Origin: Spirodela intermedia
Lineage: Eukaryota > Streptophyta > Magnoliopsida > Alismatales > Araceae
Direction: 5' to 3'
Length of the DNA: 64,000 bases
NCBI GenBank assembly: GCA_902729315.2
Contig: LR746269.1
Location: 7,724,231 to 7,788,230, forward strand
Both the position numbers and the translations under genes were made by a program. This document shows, piece by piece, positions 1 through 11,600 of the stretch. The notes under the pieces were generated by a model. The model made no database searches and was not told where the DNA came from. It worked only from the letters and a program-made list of their open reading frames with translations. Every line of letters starts with the position of its first letter. The stretch's first letter is position 1.

Positions 1-3000
1 GGTTGCTTAGCCTTCTTCAGTATATCATTGCTTGCAGCACTAATAGATGACACTACTGCCTTGCCTGCGTTGGTGTGTGAAAAAACCGTTTGGAGGACTT
101 GAAGTTGTACTTCTTGCTTATCCCCAGAATGTGAGACAAATGGAGACTTTCCTCTTCCAAGTTTTTTCTTCAATTTATCAGGTTCAACGGAGATTAAATA
201 GGCTGATGGCTTTTCATCCCCATGAAAATTTGCGGTTTGACAACCATTTTGCAAACGAAACTTGCCAACCTTTTTGGCGACAGTTCCAGCCCCACTGCCT
301 CTAGAGTGGAGACCCCTTGGCTGTTTAGCCAGCAAGCTATCAGCCTCCAAATTTTCGTCAGATAGAAAATTTGACTGGCTATTCCGTCCACATTCAACTG
401 ACCATTTCCCCTCTGATTCTCTGTTTTCATTATCTCTCTGTGCGCCAATATACCTTTGATCCATCAAATCCTCATGATATGGAGAACGACCGCGAGAATC
501 CATAGCAGCACCATGTCTGGAAATATTCCCTTTCTTAGAAGAGTCTAAATTTTTATGCTCACTAGAAGAATCTCGTATCTTAAGTTTCTTGTTACCAGTA
601 TAGCTTTTCGAACTTTCATGATTCCCATTCAACCTGGGTGAAGGACCTTTGACTGATTTTTTTTGGCCAGAAACACTAGCACGGATGTTATTATTCAGCT
701 TTTCCGGGTCACAGCCATGATTCTTACTAGCATGGATGTTGTCGTCAGGATATTTATTATAGCGATCTGAAATGCTCACAGCACCAACCACCATATTATT
801 TTCTCCAAAAATAGACAGTGAATGATCATCATGCGCATTCCTCATTGGATTCAAGTGTGCCACGACATTTCCATTTTCAACTAATAATGGAGTTTCATCC
901 TTTTTCTGAAAATCACAGCGGGCAATTGAAGAATCTTTCTCTCTTCTTACTGTCCCAGACTGTCCTATCCCACCACCAACTGCACACTCAAAGGATCTTC
1001 TTTTGTTACCTCCGTTTGAAAAGCTACCAGTCGCAGCATCTTTTCCTACAGCATTAGATTTAACTTCAAATGCATCAGGATTGGAAATCCTCAAAGGTGA
1101 TGAAGAAACAGATTCTACAGGAGAACCTCTAGCTTCCTGAAATTTTGACTTGCTTCTATGCGAGCTTGAGATCTTGGATGAGCTTGAAGTAGCAACAGTA
1201 GAATGCAGCACACAGGACAAATCCCTTTTCGATGAATCCAAACAGTCCATATTTTTTAGAGATGCCTCACATTGGAACTGCCCATTTTGCTTCTCAGCAG
1301 AGTCATTACGTTTCTCTATTCCATGAAGCATATGCTCCTTGACATTAGACAACAAGATTCTCATTACCCGACCATTTTTGTCAATTTTAGTACCCATCTT
1401 AATTTTAACGGATTCCTTTCCCTTGGCCTTTGAAATTTTTGCCTTCTTTTCATTCCTTGGGTTGCTTTCACTTATTTCCTCTTTGATGCTTAATAAATCA
1501 TCTGCAACATATCCGCAACCCACCACAGTCTCAGAGTGGACCCGAAAGTTCTCCAAGTTTATCTTTCTCTTCTTTGTAGAAGAAAACATTTTATCGGACT
1601 CTTTCATGTCAGAAGCAATAAACTGATCTTTGCCTGATAAGTGTATATCTGTTGTCAATTTACTCACAGACCCTGATAAGTTTGCCTTTGAATCATTTCT
1701 GGAAGGATTCAATGAAGCATTAGCAGTAAGTTTCATTGAACTTCTTTCTTCGATCTTTGATAAAAAACCATTGGAAAAAGTTAGTGGAGATTTTCCAGCA
1801 AAATCTTGGTCAGAATTCCAATCTCCAGAACCATAAGATGTTCCCTTGGCCTTGACCTTTTGGGAACTTTGAACTCCATCTTGATCAAAGTCTCTCTTGC
1901 TCTTGGATCTGAAAGGTTTACAATCTTCTTCAAGGATTTCACCTGCAGTGAATATACACAATTATGTGAGTATCATGTCAGGAATAAATTGAACATATCC
2001 AGATAAAGGTCATCCTTTCTAAAAGTAAAAAGGGATGATGCATCACAAAGAACAGAATGGAGCATGACCTTCAACGGAATATGTTTTCAATGTTTTGCAT
2101 GTCTCTGTTTGTCTCCCATCATCACTTCCTGAATAAAAATCTGCTGGCTTGCTGATATGCTGAACAGAGGATCTCCGTGATCGTTTTGGTTCGACTTCAT
2201 GCGTCCCATCATAGCTTCTATCCTTAACAAAAACCTGCTTTTTCTTCTTTACAGAATTTGGTAGCTGAATTGGATCAATGGGATGCGATGTATCCTTCCC
2301 GGTATACTTTTTCTTTCCATGAGTGGGTGACGAAAGCAAAACAGAATCATGATTCTGATACTGATGACGGTCATCTGTGAAAGCCTTTCCCAGGAAAGCT
2401 GCATCAGTAGGGCCATTCATGTTACTTCTGTTCTCAGGGAGAGGTACTTGGTACAAAGCATGGAGAGCTCTTGTCGTCTCCTCTTCACTGATAATGCACT
2501 TATTCATTCCGGGCCTGGATAGAGATTGGATGCAGGAGTTGAGTGGGAGAAAGAAATGAATAAGACATCAAAGCATAAATGTATATAAACAAACGGCATT
2601 GCAAAATACAAGAAAGAGACATTAAGGGATCAGAGCACATAAACATAGTTGTTACTGGCAGTATGTTAAAATTAAAAAAAATCAGATACAAGCATAAGAC
2701 GTGATCCATGTATGTAATTAGTCACAGCAGCAAAACAACAAGCTCAACTCGGCGGCATAAAATTTTGAAAATTACTTACAGCCAACTGAGCATACTGCAA
2801 AGCCATTTTTCGGGGAGATGATCAGGATTAGTCCCATGTGGCAAAAGGCGCCATTTCTGACATTTGTCACAACAGACCCAATTTTCCTCAATGACATGAG
2901 CTGAAGGTGCTGAAGCTGCATCAGAAGTTGGTACATTAGCCATCCAAGGTGAGATTTCGGGATTCTTTTCTACTCGTTCAGACAATCGAAAATTCTCACA

Positions 3001-5513
3001 TTCAATTTTCGAATCATTTCTTATATCAGTAACAACTTTTTCAATTGGATCATTAATATTCTCCATTTGTTCACCTTCTGCCTCACAAAGTGAATTTCTT
3101 TGGTATTGCTTAGTAAGAATCCTACTCGATTTATGAGATTTTAAACCATTTCGCTTTTTTTCGGAATTTTCGCTTTTTGCACGACAAACTTTCTTCTTCT
3201 CTTTCGAAGATAAGGATCTGCCCTTAATGTTTTTCCTGGGAATCTCCATGAGTTGAATTCCACTTGTTTGGTTTTCCGTTGGTTTTTCTTCGACAACCTT
3301 TGCTAGGAACATCTTCTCATCATATGGTCCACGCAAGCTAGTTTTCTGAGAAGGTTTTTCCTTCATATGGTCCACAGTCATGACTGTCAGATCATTGCTT
3401 CCCTTCGATCCAAACTCTGAATTTAATACATTGTAGATCTTATCTGCTATTTCTCCACACATACTATGTGGATCAAACAGTTCGTCTTTGTTACCATTAC
3501 TTTTTCCTTCTTGTAATGCCTTGCCAGTTGAACTCTTTCTGAAGTTCACTTTCCCCTTCAAATGTGAGGAATCATTCCCGAAACTGCCAACCTTTGTGTT
3601 TTCCATAGTAGTACTACATACCAATGATTCATCCGTTGAAAACTCAGGTGAAAAATCTGTGTCCAAGCCCAACACCTTATTGGAGCCTCGTGAGGCATCA
3701 CATGCCTTCCCTGACTCTCCACATGGTTGCTTTTCAGCCTTTTCACCAGCAACTTTTGAAGCAGGCAGTTTCTGAGCATTTACAGGTGGTGTAGGCTCTC
3801 TGTTACCTGATGTTTCTGTATCCAAATATGCCCTTGTCATCCTAGTTGTACTGTTTTCCCCACGTTTCAAATTGATGCTCTTTGATCCTAAGGACCTTGC
3901 ATTTGTCTCAACAGACTTTACTTGTCCATCTTCGTAGCTTTTCCCATTGTTCATAGATAAAGCCTCATCTTCAAATTTGTGGAGAGAACCTAACTTACAT
4001 TCCTTTTGAAATGCACCTTCTTTCTCCATCAGGCACAATAGACTGTCAGGAAGAGGGGAAAGAATACGTCCATCGACAGCTACAAACTTTTTCATAACCT
4101 GTCGCACAAAATTGAAAAAATATAAACAGAATTAAGTCGTGAAAAACACCACTAAAGGAGACTATTGTTAATAATGATTACCTGATAAATACCCATTGGA
4201 GATTCTTTCGTAGCACAGATGTCACCCAAAGTCCATTCCCCGCTTGGACTGTCCTCCACTGATAATGATGGAGAATAATCAAGGCCCATGTCACTGTAAA
4301 TTGCATCATTTGATCTTGGCAACACTATGTCAGACCCTACTTTAATGCGAACCTTCAGTATTTTAGGGTCACTATTTCCCTCAAATCTACGACTCGAATC
4401 ATCCCGCAGAATAAATTCTCCAGATGTAGGAGTGCTGACACATGTGTTGTTTCTCTTTCTGACATCCACAGTTGGTGGTATTACTGAGGCAGAGTTACTT
4501 CTATGGGGAACGGACCCATTGGATGGAACTACAGGAGTCTGTTGTGCACCCTGTCCAACAAGTAAAATGCTCCTTAGGATGCAGATCAACTGTGCCAACT
4601 ACAGGTCGATGCAATTCTCTGAAAAGTGATAATTTAAAAGAATGAGAATAAAACAGACACCTTGAAAGGAGCCCTCGGTGCATTGCATACAGGTTCCCTC
4701 TGTTGACATCCAGGACGAGAAAAGGCAGATGGCACACGCTGATAGACTGGTAAGAATGAACCATATTCATCAAGCCTTGTCCCTGTGAAATCATGAAAAC
4801 CGCTTATTTGGTCTCCTCAATAAAAACATCCCCAGTTGCTTGCTACAGTACTATAATCCAACATTAGAGTTGGAGAATAAGATTTATGCACTGAATCTTA
4901 CCCGAACTTTCTCTAGACATTCCACCTCCAAAACTTTTCTGAAACTGGCCCAAGACATCTTGGATCTTGTCATCCTGAAAGTACATGAAGGAAAATTCTT
5001 CCTAGCGAAATGTTCTAAGCTATACGGGAATGATGGAAAAAAACTTCGGAGTAATGTCTAGCGCTCATCCGCAGTGATGAGACCATATCTACAAGAACAA
5101 AGTGGTAACAATACGGCCATGAACAACATGAATAAACTATGTGCAGATATTTGAATTCCTGGCGCATAAAAGAAAAGAACATCAAGAACCTTTTCACAAA
5201 TCCAAGGCTTAAAAATAAGGCTGAAGAATAAACGTACTGAACAAGGAGATTAACTAAACCCAACGAAAAAATTCTCCTTCCACATTGAGAGCCAAGCAAT
5301 GGATTAATGGACGCCGGGGCTACCAATGGGGTATGTGGGGGGTCTTACGATGTAGGAGAGGGAGATGCCAGGGTCGATGGTGGCGTTATCCACCTCGCCC
5401 GAATAGGCTTCACCATCTTCGAGTTCATTGTCCCCCATCTCCCCCACTTCTCCATACACAAGCTCTAACCCTCGCCCCTTCTTGGTGTCTTCCCTTCTCC
5501 TCACGGCCAGCAT
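1..5513 (-). CDS. CW-type zinc-finger protein (plant CWZF family), 3' end beyond the window
   Basis: CW domains in this family bind methylated histone H3 tails, so a nuclear chromatin-reader role is inferred. Coding exons on the minus strand are 5349-5513, 4902-4974, 4661-4782, 4182-4550, 2780-4098, 2069-2514 and 1942 down to the window edge. All introns are GT-AG and all phases agree, giving at least 1478 codons. The N-terminal motifs LEDGEAYSG and DDKIQDVLGQF, and LKVRIKVGSD further on, match the plant family. The CW domain lies near residues 650-690, split by an intron: NWVCCDKCQKWRLLP, then WLCSM, then LPGMNKC. The likely zinc ligands are C653, C656, C677 and C689. The last exon stays open to base 1 and ends in SAASNDILKKAK, resembling the family's alanine/lysine-rich C-terminal block. 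The start at 5513 is the first in-frame ATG. The protein is rich in Ser, Lys and basic clusters (KKRKINLE), fitting nuclear import. Confidence 0.93.
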
Positions 5514-5890
5514 AATGCAAGCACAAGTGCAGGTGGGCTTCCGGACAACCAACACAGGCACTCCCTTCCCCTCCTCCGACCCTCTCCCACCTCCTTCACC
5601 TCTCCCTCCCCAAAGTGTACGACAAGATCACCAAACCCGCGGCAAAACCTTCCCTCCAATTTCCCCCACGGAGGCCCTCCCATCTCGCCATCCACGCATC
5701 CCCGGCGATAGGCGCCGCCCCGACGACTCCGCTCGCTCCGGATCCCCTCCCTTGCATCAATCTCCCTACCCCTCTCGGCACGATTACAGATGACCAACTC
5801 CCCAAGAAAACCCTACTCCAACAACGATCCCCTTCGATCGGAGGGAAGCATCCAACTGTCGAAGCTCTCCCTTCTCCTGTGGACACACTG
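5514..5890 (-). promoter_or_regulatory. Probable 5' leader and proximal promoter of the CW-domain gene
   Basis: This stretch upstream of the CW-gene ATG is CT-rich on the plus strand, so purine-rich on the coding strand, and moderately GC-rich. It changes sharply to AT-rich DNA near 5895. Several overlapping open frames run through it on both strands, but none has recognisable protein content. A leader role is inferred from position and composition; the transcription start cannot be placed. Confidence 0.4.
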
Positions 5891-7364
5891 AGAAACGGAA
5901 ATAATATTATTATTTTTTTCCTGCATTTTCTTCTTCCCTTGATTCCCCAACAGCCATCGTTTATTTTATTTCAGTCCCTAGAGAAACAAGCACTTTTGTT
6001 TCAGACGACACAATTTTATATTTACCTTTTACCGTCTCATCAATTTCACTGCTTCCAAAATTCTTCAGTAAAAGCCACTAGATTATATAAAAATAAAAAA
6101 AAACTTAAGGCTCCTCAAGCTCAGCATTATAGCTGTTGAATAAACTTTCTAACTAAGTATTAACACAAGGGTCTGAAAAGATAGGGATGTAAGTGAAAAC
6201 CATAAACTGGGGAGATCCATGGTGATATTTTGACATTTACGTTATATTTTTAGGGATGCAGGAGTCCAAGATTGGCACCCACTTTGGTAGGGTGAATTTT
6301 GACACCTTGAGAGGTATATATATATATGATCATAAGGTGAAAATTATTCCAATATTATGGTATCAGGGTGAAAAAAAGATTTGTGGAGGGTTAGTGGCTA
6401 AGAGGGTATTTAGAGAGGATTCAAACAAGGAGACCATTGAGATAAAATCTGGTGAAGTTCTTGAAAAACGGTCATAATGAACACATTAGAAAACCAAGGT
6501 TTTAAAATTTTGAATTAATGTATGAATTATTTGAAAACATTACTAAAAAAGGAAAGATGATGAATGTATGGTGTGGTACTAGCTCTTGATTCTCAAAAAC
6601 TTTGGTTTCAAATCCCTCAATTTATTATTTTTATATTCATACCCCATAAGATTGCACAAATGTGGTGTTCTTTTGTAAAATAAAAAAATATGTAGGAAAA
6701 AAAATATGAGTGCTTACATTTCTAAACGTTTCTAAATATTTTTTTATTGACAAATCCATGACAAAATATTGTGATATACTGAGAATTATATAAAAAAGAG
6801 CCCAATAAAGTTTTAATGCTTTATATAGTGTTTAATGATGTATGGGTGGGCAGGTGGGAAATTTCCATACAAAACCAATAACAATATTGACCTTTTATTT
6901 TTATTTAATTTCACAAAAAAATAGTTTTTTTTTAAATGCAATGCAATATTAGAAAAGAATATGGTTCTTGAATACAGGGGGTGGGGTCCAACTTGGGTCA
7001 TAAATATTATCAAACTCATGAACTTACATTATTATATATAGTTATGCATAATGGATATATTAATAAATATCAATTTAATGTGTAATAAGTACGTTCTCCC
7101 TTCCCCTTGACCTTAGACCCACTTAGTGTCTTTCTTGGTAATCTCATAGTTACTAATTGAGGTAATAATTTGATGAAATGTTTCGTCATTTTTTCTCCCT
7201 GATCTAGGCTAGATATCATCTAAGTGAGTCCATTAAAAATTAATTCAATGATTTAATATGCGATTTAATTCCCTTGGACTAAAAGTAGAATGAGATTATA
7301 TAATGGACTAAATGTTGCCAACATTCCCGAGACACAAAGTATGCTGATGTCGTTCACATGGCCT
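5891..7364. other. AT-rich intergenic DNA between two divergent genes
   Basis: About 1.5 kb of AT-rich sequence separates the CW gene from the SNF4 gene, which point away from each other. A short open frame at 6256-6477 on the plus strand resembles no family I know. I see no transposon ends, RNA gene or repeat array, only short AT-rich runs such as the tatatata stretch near 6318. Confidence 0.6.
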
Positions 7365-7374
7365 GACACGTGTC
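7365..7374. promoter_or_regulatory. Palindromic G-box GACACGTGTC upstream of SNF4
   Basis: The ten bases GACACGTGTC form a perfect palindrome with an ACGT core. This is the G-box type bound by plant bZIP (including ABF) and bHLH factors. It lies about 1.25 kb upstream of the SNF4 ATG and a few hundred bases before its pyrimidine-rich leader. Function is inferred from motif and position only. Confidence 0.4.
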
Positions 7375-7480
7375 CAAATAAGACTCACGGACGACAGGAC
7401 ACCTGGCTGCCTGATGACCCAATTGGATCAGGCGTTGACCTGCTGTAGCCACTGTCCCAAGAAGCTGAAAAGTCTTTAAT

Positions 7481-7596
7481 TGGGCTATTAACGGGCCGGG
7501 CCCGTGGTATGGGCTTATACAGCCCATTTACAGCATACTTTTAAACATAGTCTGTATTATTACTGTTATATAATATAATTAAAAAATGGTGGGCCC
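7481..7596. promoter_or_regulatory. Cluster of GGGCT/GGGCC (site II, TCP-type) motifs in the SNF4 promoter
   Basis: Within about 115 bases there are TGGGCT at 7481, GGGCCGGGCCC at 7493-7503, the inverted repeat ATGGGCT-TATAC-AGCCCAT at 7509-7527 and TGGGCCC near 7590. Such TGGGCY elements are typical of promoters of growth-linked plant genes and are bound by TCP factors. The cluster lies just upstream of the probable transcription start of SNF4. The link to regulation is inference. Confidence 0.4.
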
Positions 7597-7787
7597 AATC
7601 GAGTCCCATCCCAATCTGCCCGGGAATCCCGGTCAGGCGGCAGGCAGCCCACAACGTTCCCCTCCCGGGGAGAGCTCGTGACCACATGCCCCCATAGGAG
7701 TACGTATCGCGACTCACTGAAGCTGTCAGTCAGATAACCTGATCCAATCACCGCCGCCGCCTGTCCCTCTCGCTCTATCTCTGCAGG

Positions 7788-7826
7788 CTCTCTCTCTCTC
7801 TATCTCTTTCTTTCTCTCTCTATCTC
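7788..7826 (+). repeat. Imperfect CT-rich microsatellite in the SNF4 leader
   Basis: A CTCTCT tract interrupted by TATCTCTTTCTTT occurs where a pyrimidine-rich plant 5' leader is expected. It likely lies near or just after the transcription start of the SNF4 gene. Confidence 0.6.
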
Positions 7827-7994
7827 CATCATCGTCGTCGTCATCGTCTCTCCCGCTCGAAGGATTCCTCCGCCGCCTGGAGGCCGGGCTTGTTTCTTCG
7901 GATTTTTTATTCCAAAATTCTGCTTTTTTACCGGGCGGGTCGCGCTGGTTTATCGTCGTTCCTGCGCCGGTGAATTGGACGCGCCACCAATCCG

Positions 7995-8455
7995 ATGTGT
8001 TCGCCGGGGACGCAGTCGGGGTCTCTAGGGTTCAGAATCTCCTCCGTTCCCGCATTTTTCCCCGGTTAATTAGGGTTCTCGAAGCTCGGTTGCGTTGAGA
8101 TCGGGGGGAGCAGCTGATTGGACGGGTCGAAGCTCCGATAGGGTGGAGTTTGCTTGAATTGGGGGTGGCTTTCCGATTTCTGGTCGAGTGAGGAGGAGAT
8201 CTTGTCGGAGGATTTTCCGGCGCATTTTTTTTGGGGTCAGAGTTGTGGTCAGATGTGCTGCTGCGGTTTTACTCGCCTGCAGGTGTGGGTCGACTGATTG
8301 AGGATTCCTCGGGGGGTCTGCTGCGTCCGCTGTGCGGTGCCCCGTTGCGGGAAGAAATGTCTCCGATGAGGGTTTCGGTCTGGTTTCAGAGTTTTGGGCT
8401 GCTGGCTCTCTCTTCTGGAATGGGATGTGACCTTCCTTCTCCGGGATCTTCATGA
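7995..8455 (+). promoter_or_regulatory. Three upstream ORFs in the SNF4 5' leader
   Basis: If the leader is unspliced it holds three ATG-initiated upstream ORFs: 7995-8069 (24 codons plus stop), 8253-8297 (14 plus stop, starting MCCCGF) and 8357-8455 (32 plus stop). All end before the main ATG at 8611. Upstream ORFs commonly lower translation of plant energy-signalling genes, but that effect here is inferred. An intron in the leader could remove some of them. Confidence 0.4.
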
Positions 8456-8610
8456 GGTCTCCTGAAGAAGAAAAGCACCGGGGCAGGAGGTGGTTGTTCG
8501 ACTCGGAGGCTAGTGTTACAGGCATTAGAAACGATTTCTGAGCCGCAATTCCGCAGAATTCAGTGTCGCATCAGGTTCAGTGTTTTTCGTCACGCGGAGT
8601 GTTTGGCCAG

Positions 8611-11600
8611 ATGTTTCCGTCGGAGACGGATGCAGGAGGACAAAATGCTAGCGGGGCTTCGGGCACTGTGCTGATTCCCACGCGGTTTTTCTGGCCGTAT
8701 GGTGGTAGGAGGGTCTTTCTCAGCGGTTCTTTCACTAGGTTAGCTTTTAAGAATATTCATTCGTATACCTTTTTCTTTTTTTTTTCCTTCTTTTAGTTCT
8801 GATTATTCTTGACAGGCCATGCATGGAAGATATTAATAACGGTTTCGGTGCCTAATTGGTCCTGGGACTTGTCTGATAGATTGTTGTTCTTCCTTGTTGC
8901 ATAGAAAATTCCATCTCTACCTGAAACTGGGGTTGAAAGGAGAAAAACACATGGTGGAGATGTGCATTATATATGTTCTTGATGGATGTTTTTCCATTTT
9001 AATGGATCATGAATTGTTTTTAATAGCATCCATATTGCGTTGTGTTTAGGTGGTCCGAACACTTACCAATGTCCCCAATGGAGGGTTGTCCCACAGTATT
9101 TCAGGCCATTTGCAGCTTGACGCCTGGGATTCATCAGGTGAGATCTCCTGATTGCACAATATTGTTCACCTAAAGATACTTAAAACTGCATTTAAAATTT
9201 AATACGGTAATTTCCTCCCCCAATTGAATTCAATAGGAGGACCTTCATTTCATCTTTCAAATAAAAACGAAAACTAGGTGATATGAAGATAGAAAAAAGA
9301 TTGTTACAAGGAATCCAATATTCTAAGAAAAGTGGGCATTCACCGCATTCAGTATTCAGAAAGACATTCACAAGTCAGCTATACCCACTGAGAGGTGATC
9401 TTAGTTACTCTAATTTTTGTGTTCTGGAGTGCATGATTTTTCTTGTTTCCTTCTGACATCTTTCCCCTTGATTACCGTTGGTCTTTTAAGGCTAGACAAA
9501 TAGACAATGTAGAACGAGATCCGAGCACTTGATTAGCATAATGATTTGCTATTATAATTACTGACCTTTAAAACAATTAATTATGTAAAGTTTTGGCATT
9601 TTTTTGAAGGTGCACATACATGCATGCGTTCAATATGAAAGTTTCTTACTTAAATGATTTATCCTTGATGCATTTTGTCAATGCAGTACAAGTTTTTCGT
9701 TGATGGGGAATGGAGGCATGACGAACGGCAACCCTCTGTGACGGGAAACTATGGGGTAGTAAATACTGTGGTTCTAACTAGGGAATCTGACCCTACTCCA
9801 ATCCCCAATCCTGAGACACCCACCAGTGGAGTGAGCATGGATGTTGATAATGAAACATTTCAGCGTGTGGTATGTTGATTTGGATTATTCCTAGTTTATT
9901 GGAAACTGAATTTTCTCTCTTTCTTCTTAGCTATGATATTAAATTGTCTTGAGTGTCTCAAACTGTCGGGAGAAACCTCATTTTTCTCTCTCCCTGCATT
10001 ATTAACTTCCGTTAGGGTTTTCCATGTTTAAGAATACTGTCTATCTTCGTGTGTGTATTGACAAGGTGAGTGTGCATTGTCAGAGAGCTCAAAGGAATGA
10101 GGTTTTTGACAATCACTATTTACAGTCTTTGTTTTCAATGATGAAAGGTCATTTATGGATAAATAAATTTTCGAAAATGGGAGTATCTCAGTTGATTAGC
10201 TGAAGGTATGCATTAATGCCTGTGAAAGTAAATTATGTTGAACCATGTCAATGATTGGGTGAACACGTTGCAAATGAAACATTGCAAATTTTCGTGCTTT
10301 TCTTTGACGCCTGTTGCATTGTCTGCAATTAATGAGATGATGTGATTTCACATGACCTTGGGCATGTAATCTGGTTTATCAAGAACTAACTATTTGTCAT
10401 ATGGTAACCCATTCTGATTGCACTATTTGGCCGTGTAATCTGCCCAGTGATTGCACATTTTGAATACATTTGTAATACTGCCAGACTGCTTTTTTCTTTT
10501 CGCCTTAATATGTTTCAAAAATGCAAAAAAAAAAACAGCGACTTCAGTGTGCCTGATTTTACTGATTTCATCTGCTATTTGACACCGAACCTTAAAAAAG
10601 AAAAAGAAAAAAGAAGAAAAATGTAAAGGGTAGAAATCAATGAACATATAAAACTTCTGCCTTTGTCATTCTCTTGTGCTTCTGCGCCCGAATCTATGTT
10701 ACTGTGGAAACATTAGTTGTCTCAGCGAATGATCACTTTATTCATCTAGAGGAAGACCAAGACATTAATTTTTTTCATCAACATGTTAACTTCATTGGTT
10801 TCTTTCTGACGCTCATGCTCAGTGGAGGTGGTTACTGATTTGAATGATACAACCTTTTTTCCGTTCGCGTTCATGCCCTGTTAGATGATTGTATTAATGT
10901 TTTCTGGCATTTCTATTCCTTCAATGTCAAGCAGGTTACTGTATCAGGTGGAAACCTTCAAGTTGAACCTCTGAGGGTATCAGATGCTGATATCGACATA
11001 TCTCGCCATCGAATATCCGTATTTTTATCGACACATACGGCTTATGACTTGCTGCCAGACTCTGGGAAGGTTTAAATATTTGCCTTATATGAATCATTAT
11101 TATCAGAACTTCCAAATTTTCATTTATAGCGGAGGAACTTTGCTTCCTGTGTAACTTGTTTCACTGTCTGCTTCAAATTGTTTCAGGTTATTGCCCTTGA
11201 TGTTAATTTGCCTGTGAAACAAGCATTCCATATCCTATATGAACAGGTACTATATTGACTTTCCTCAGAGTAAATATCTCAATTAATTGGTCAAGACATT
11301 TGCAGCGAACTTCTGCGAATTGCTAGAACATTTTTTTTGTGTGGTGATTTTCGATTCAGGATACCTATTAGGTATTCGTGGTAAAAACAGATTTTAACCC
11401 TGAGCCTGGCTTCAGCTTGTTTGAAGGTGGTATTAATCTACTCTTGTAAGAGTTAAGGGATCTCACAGATTTCGGTTTTGCATTTAAAAAAGGAAACCAA
11501 ATTCTGAGGGGATAAGCATATAACCAGACAATTCTAAAGAAAAGCAGTAACGGGAGAATCCATAGCTAACATATATATGGATAAGGCAAAAAATAAAAAT

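Noticed and set aside
8563-8610. N-terminal extension of SNF4 by 16 codons
   Set aside because: The upstream codon is GTG, not ATG; the ATG at 8611 matches the usual start of the family.
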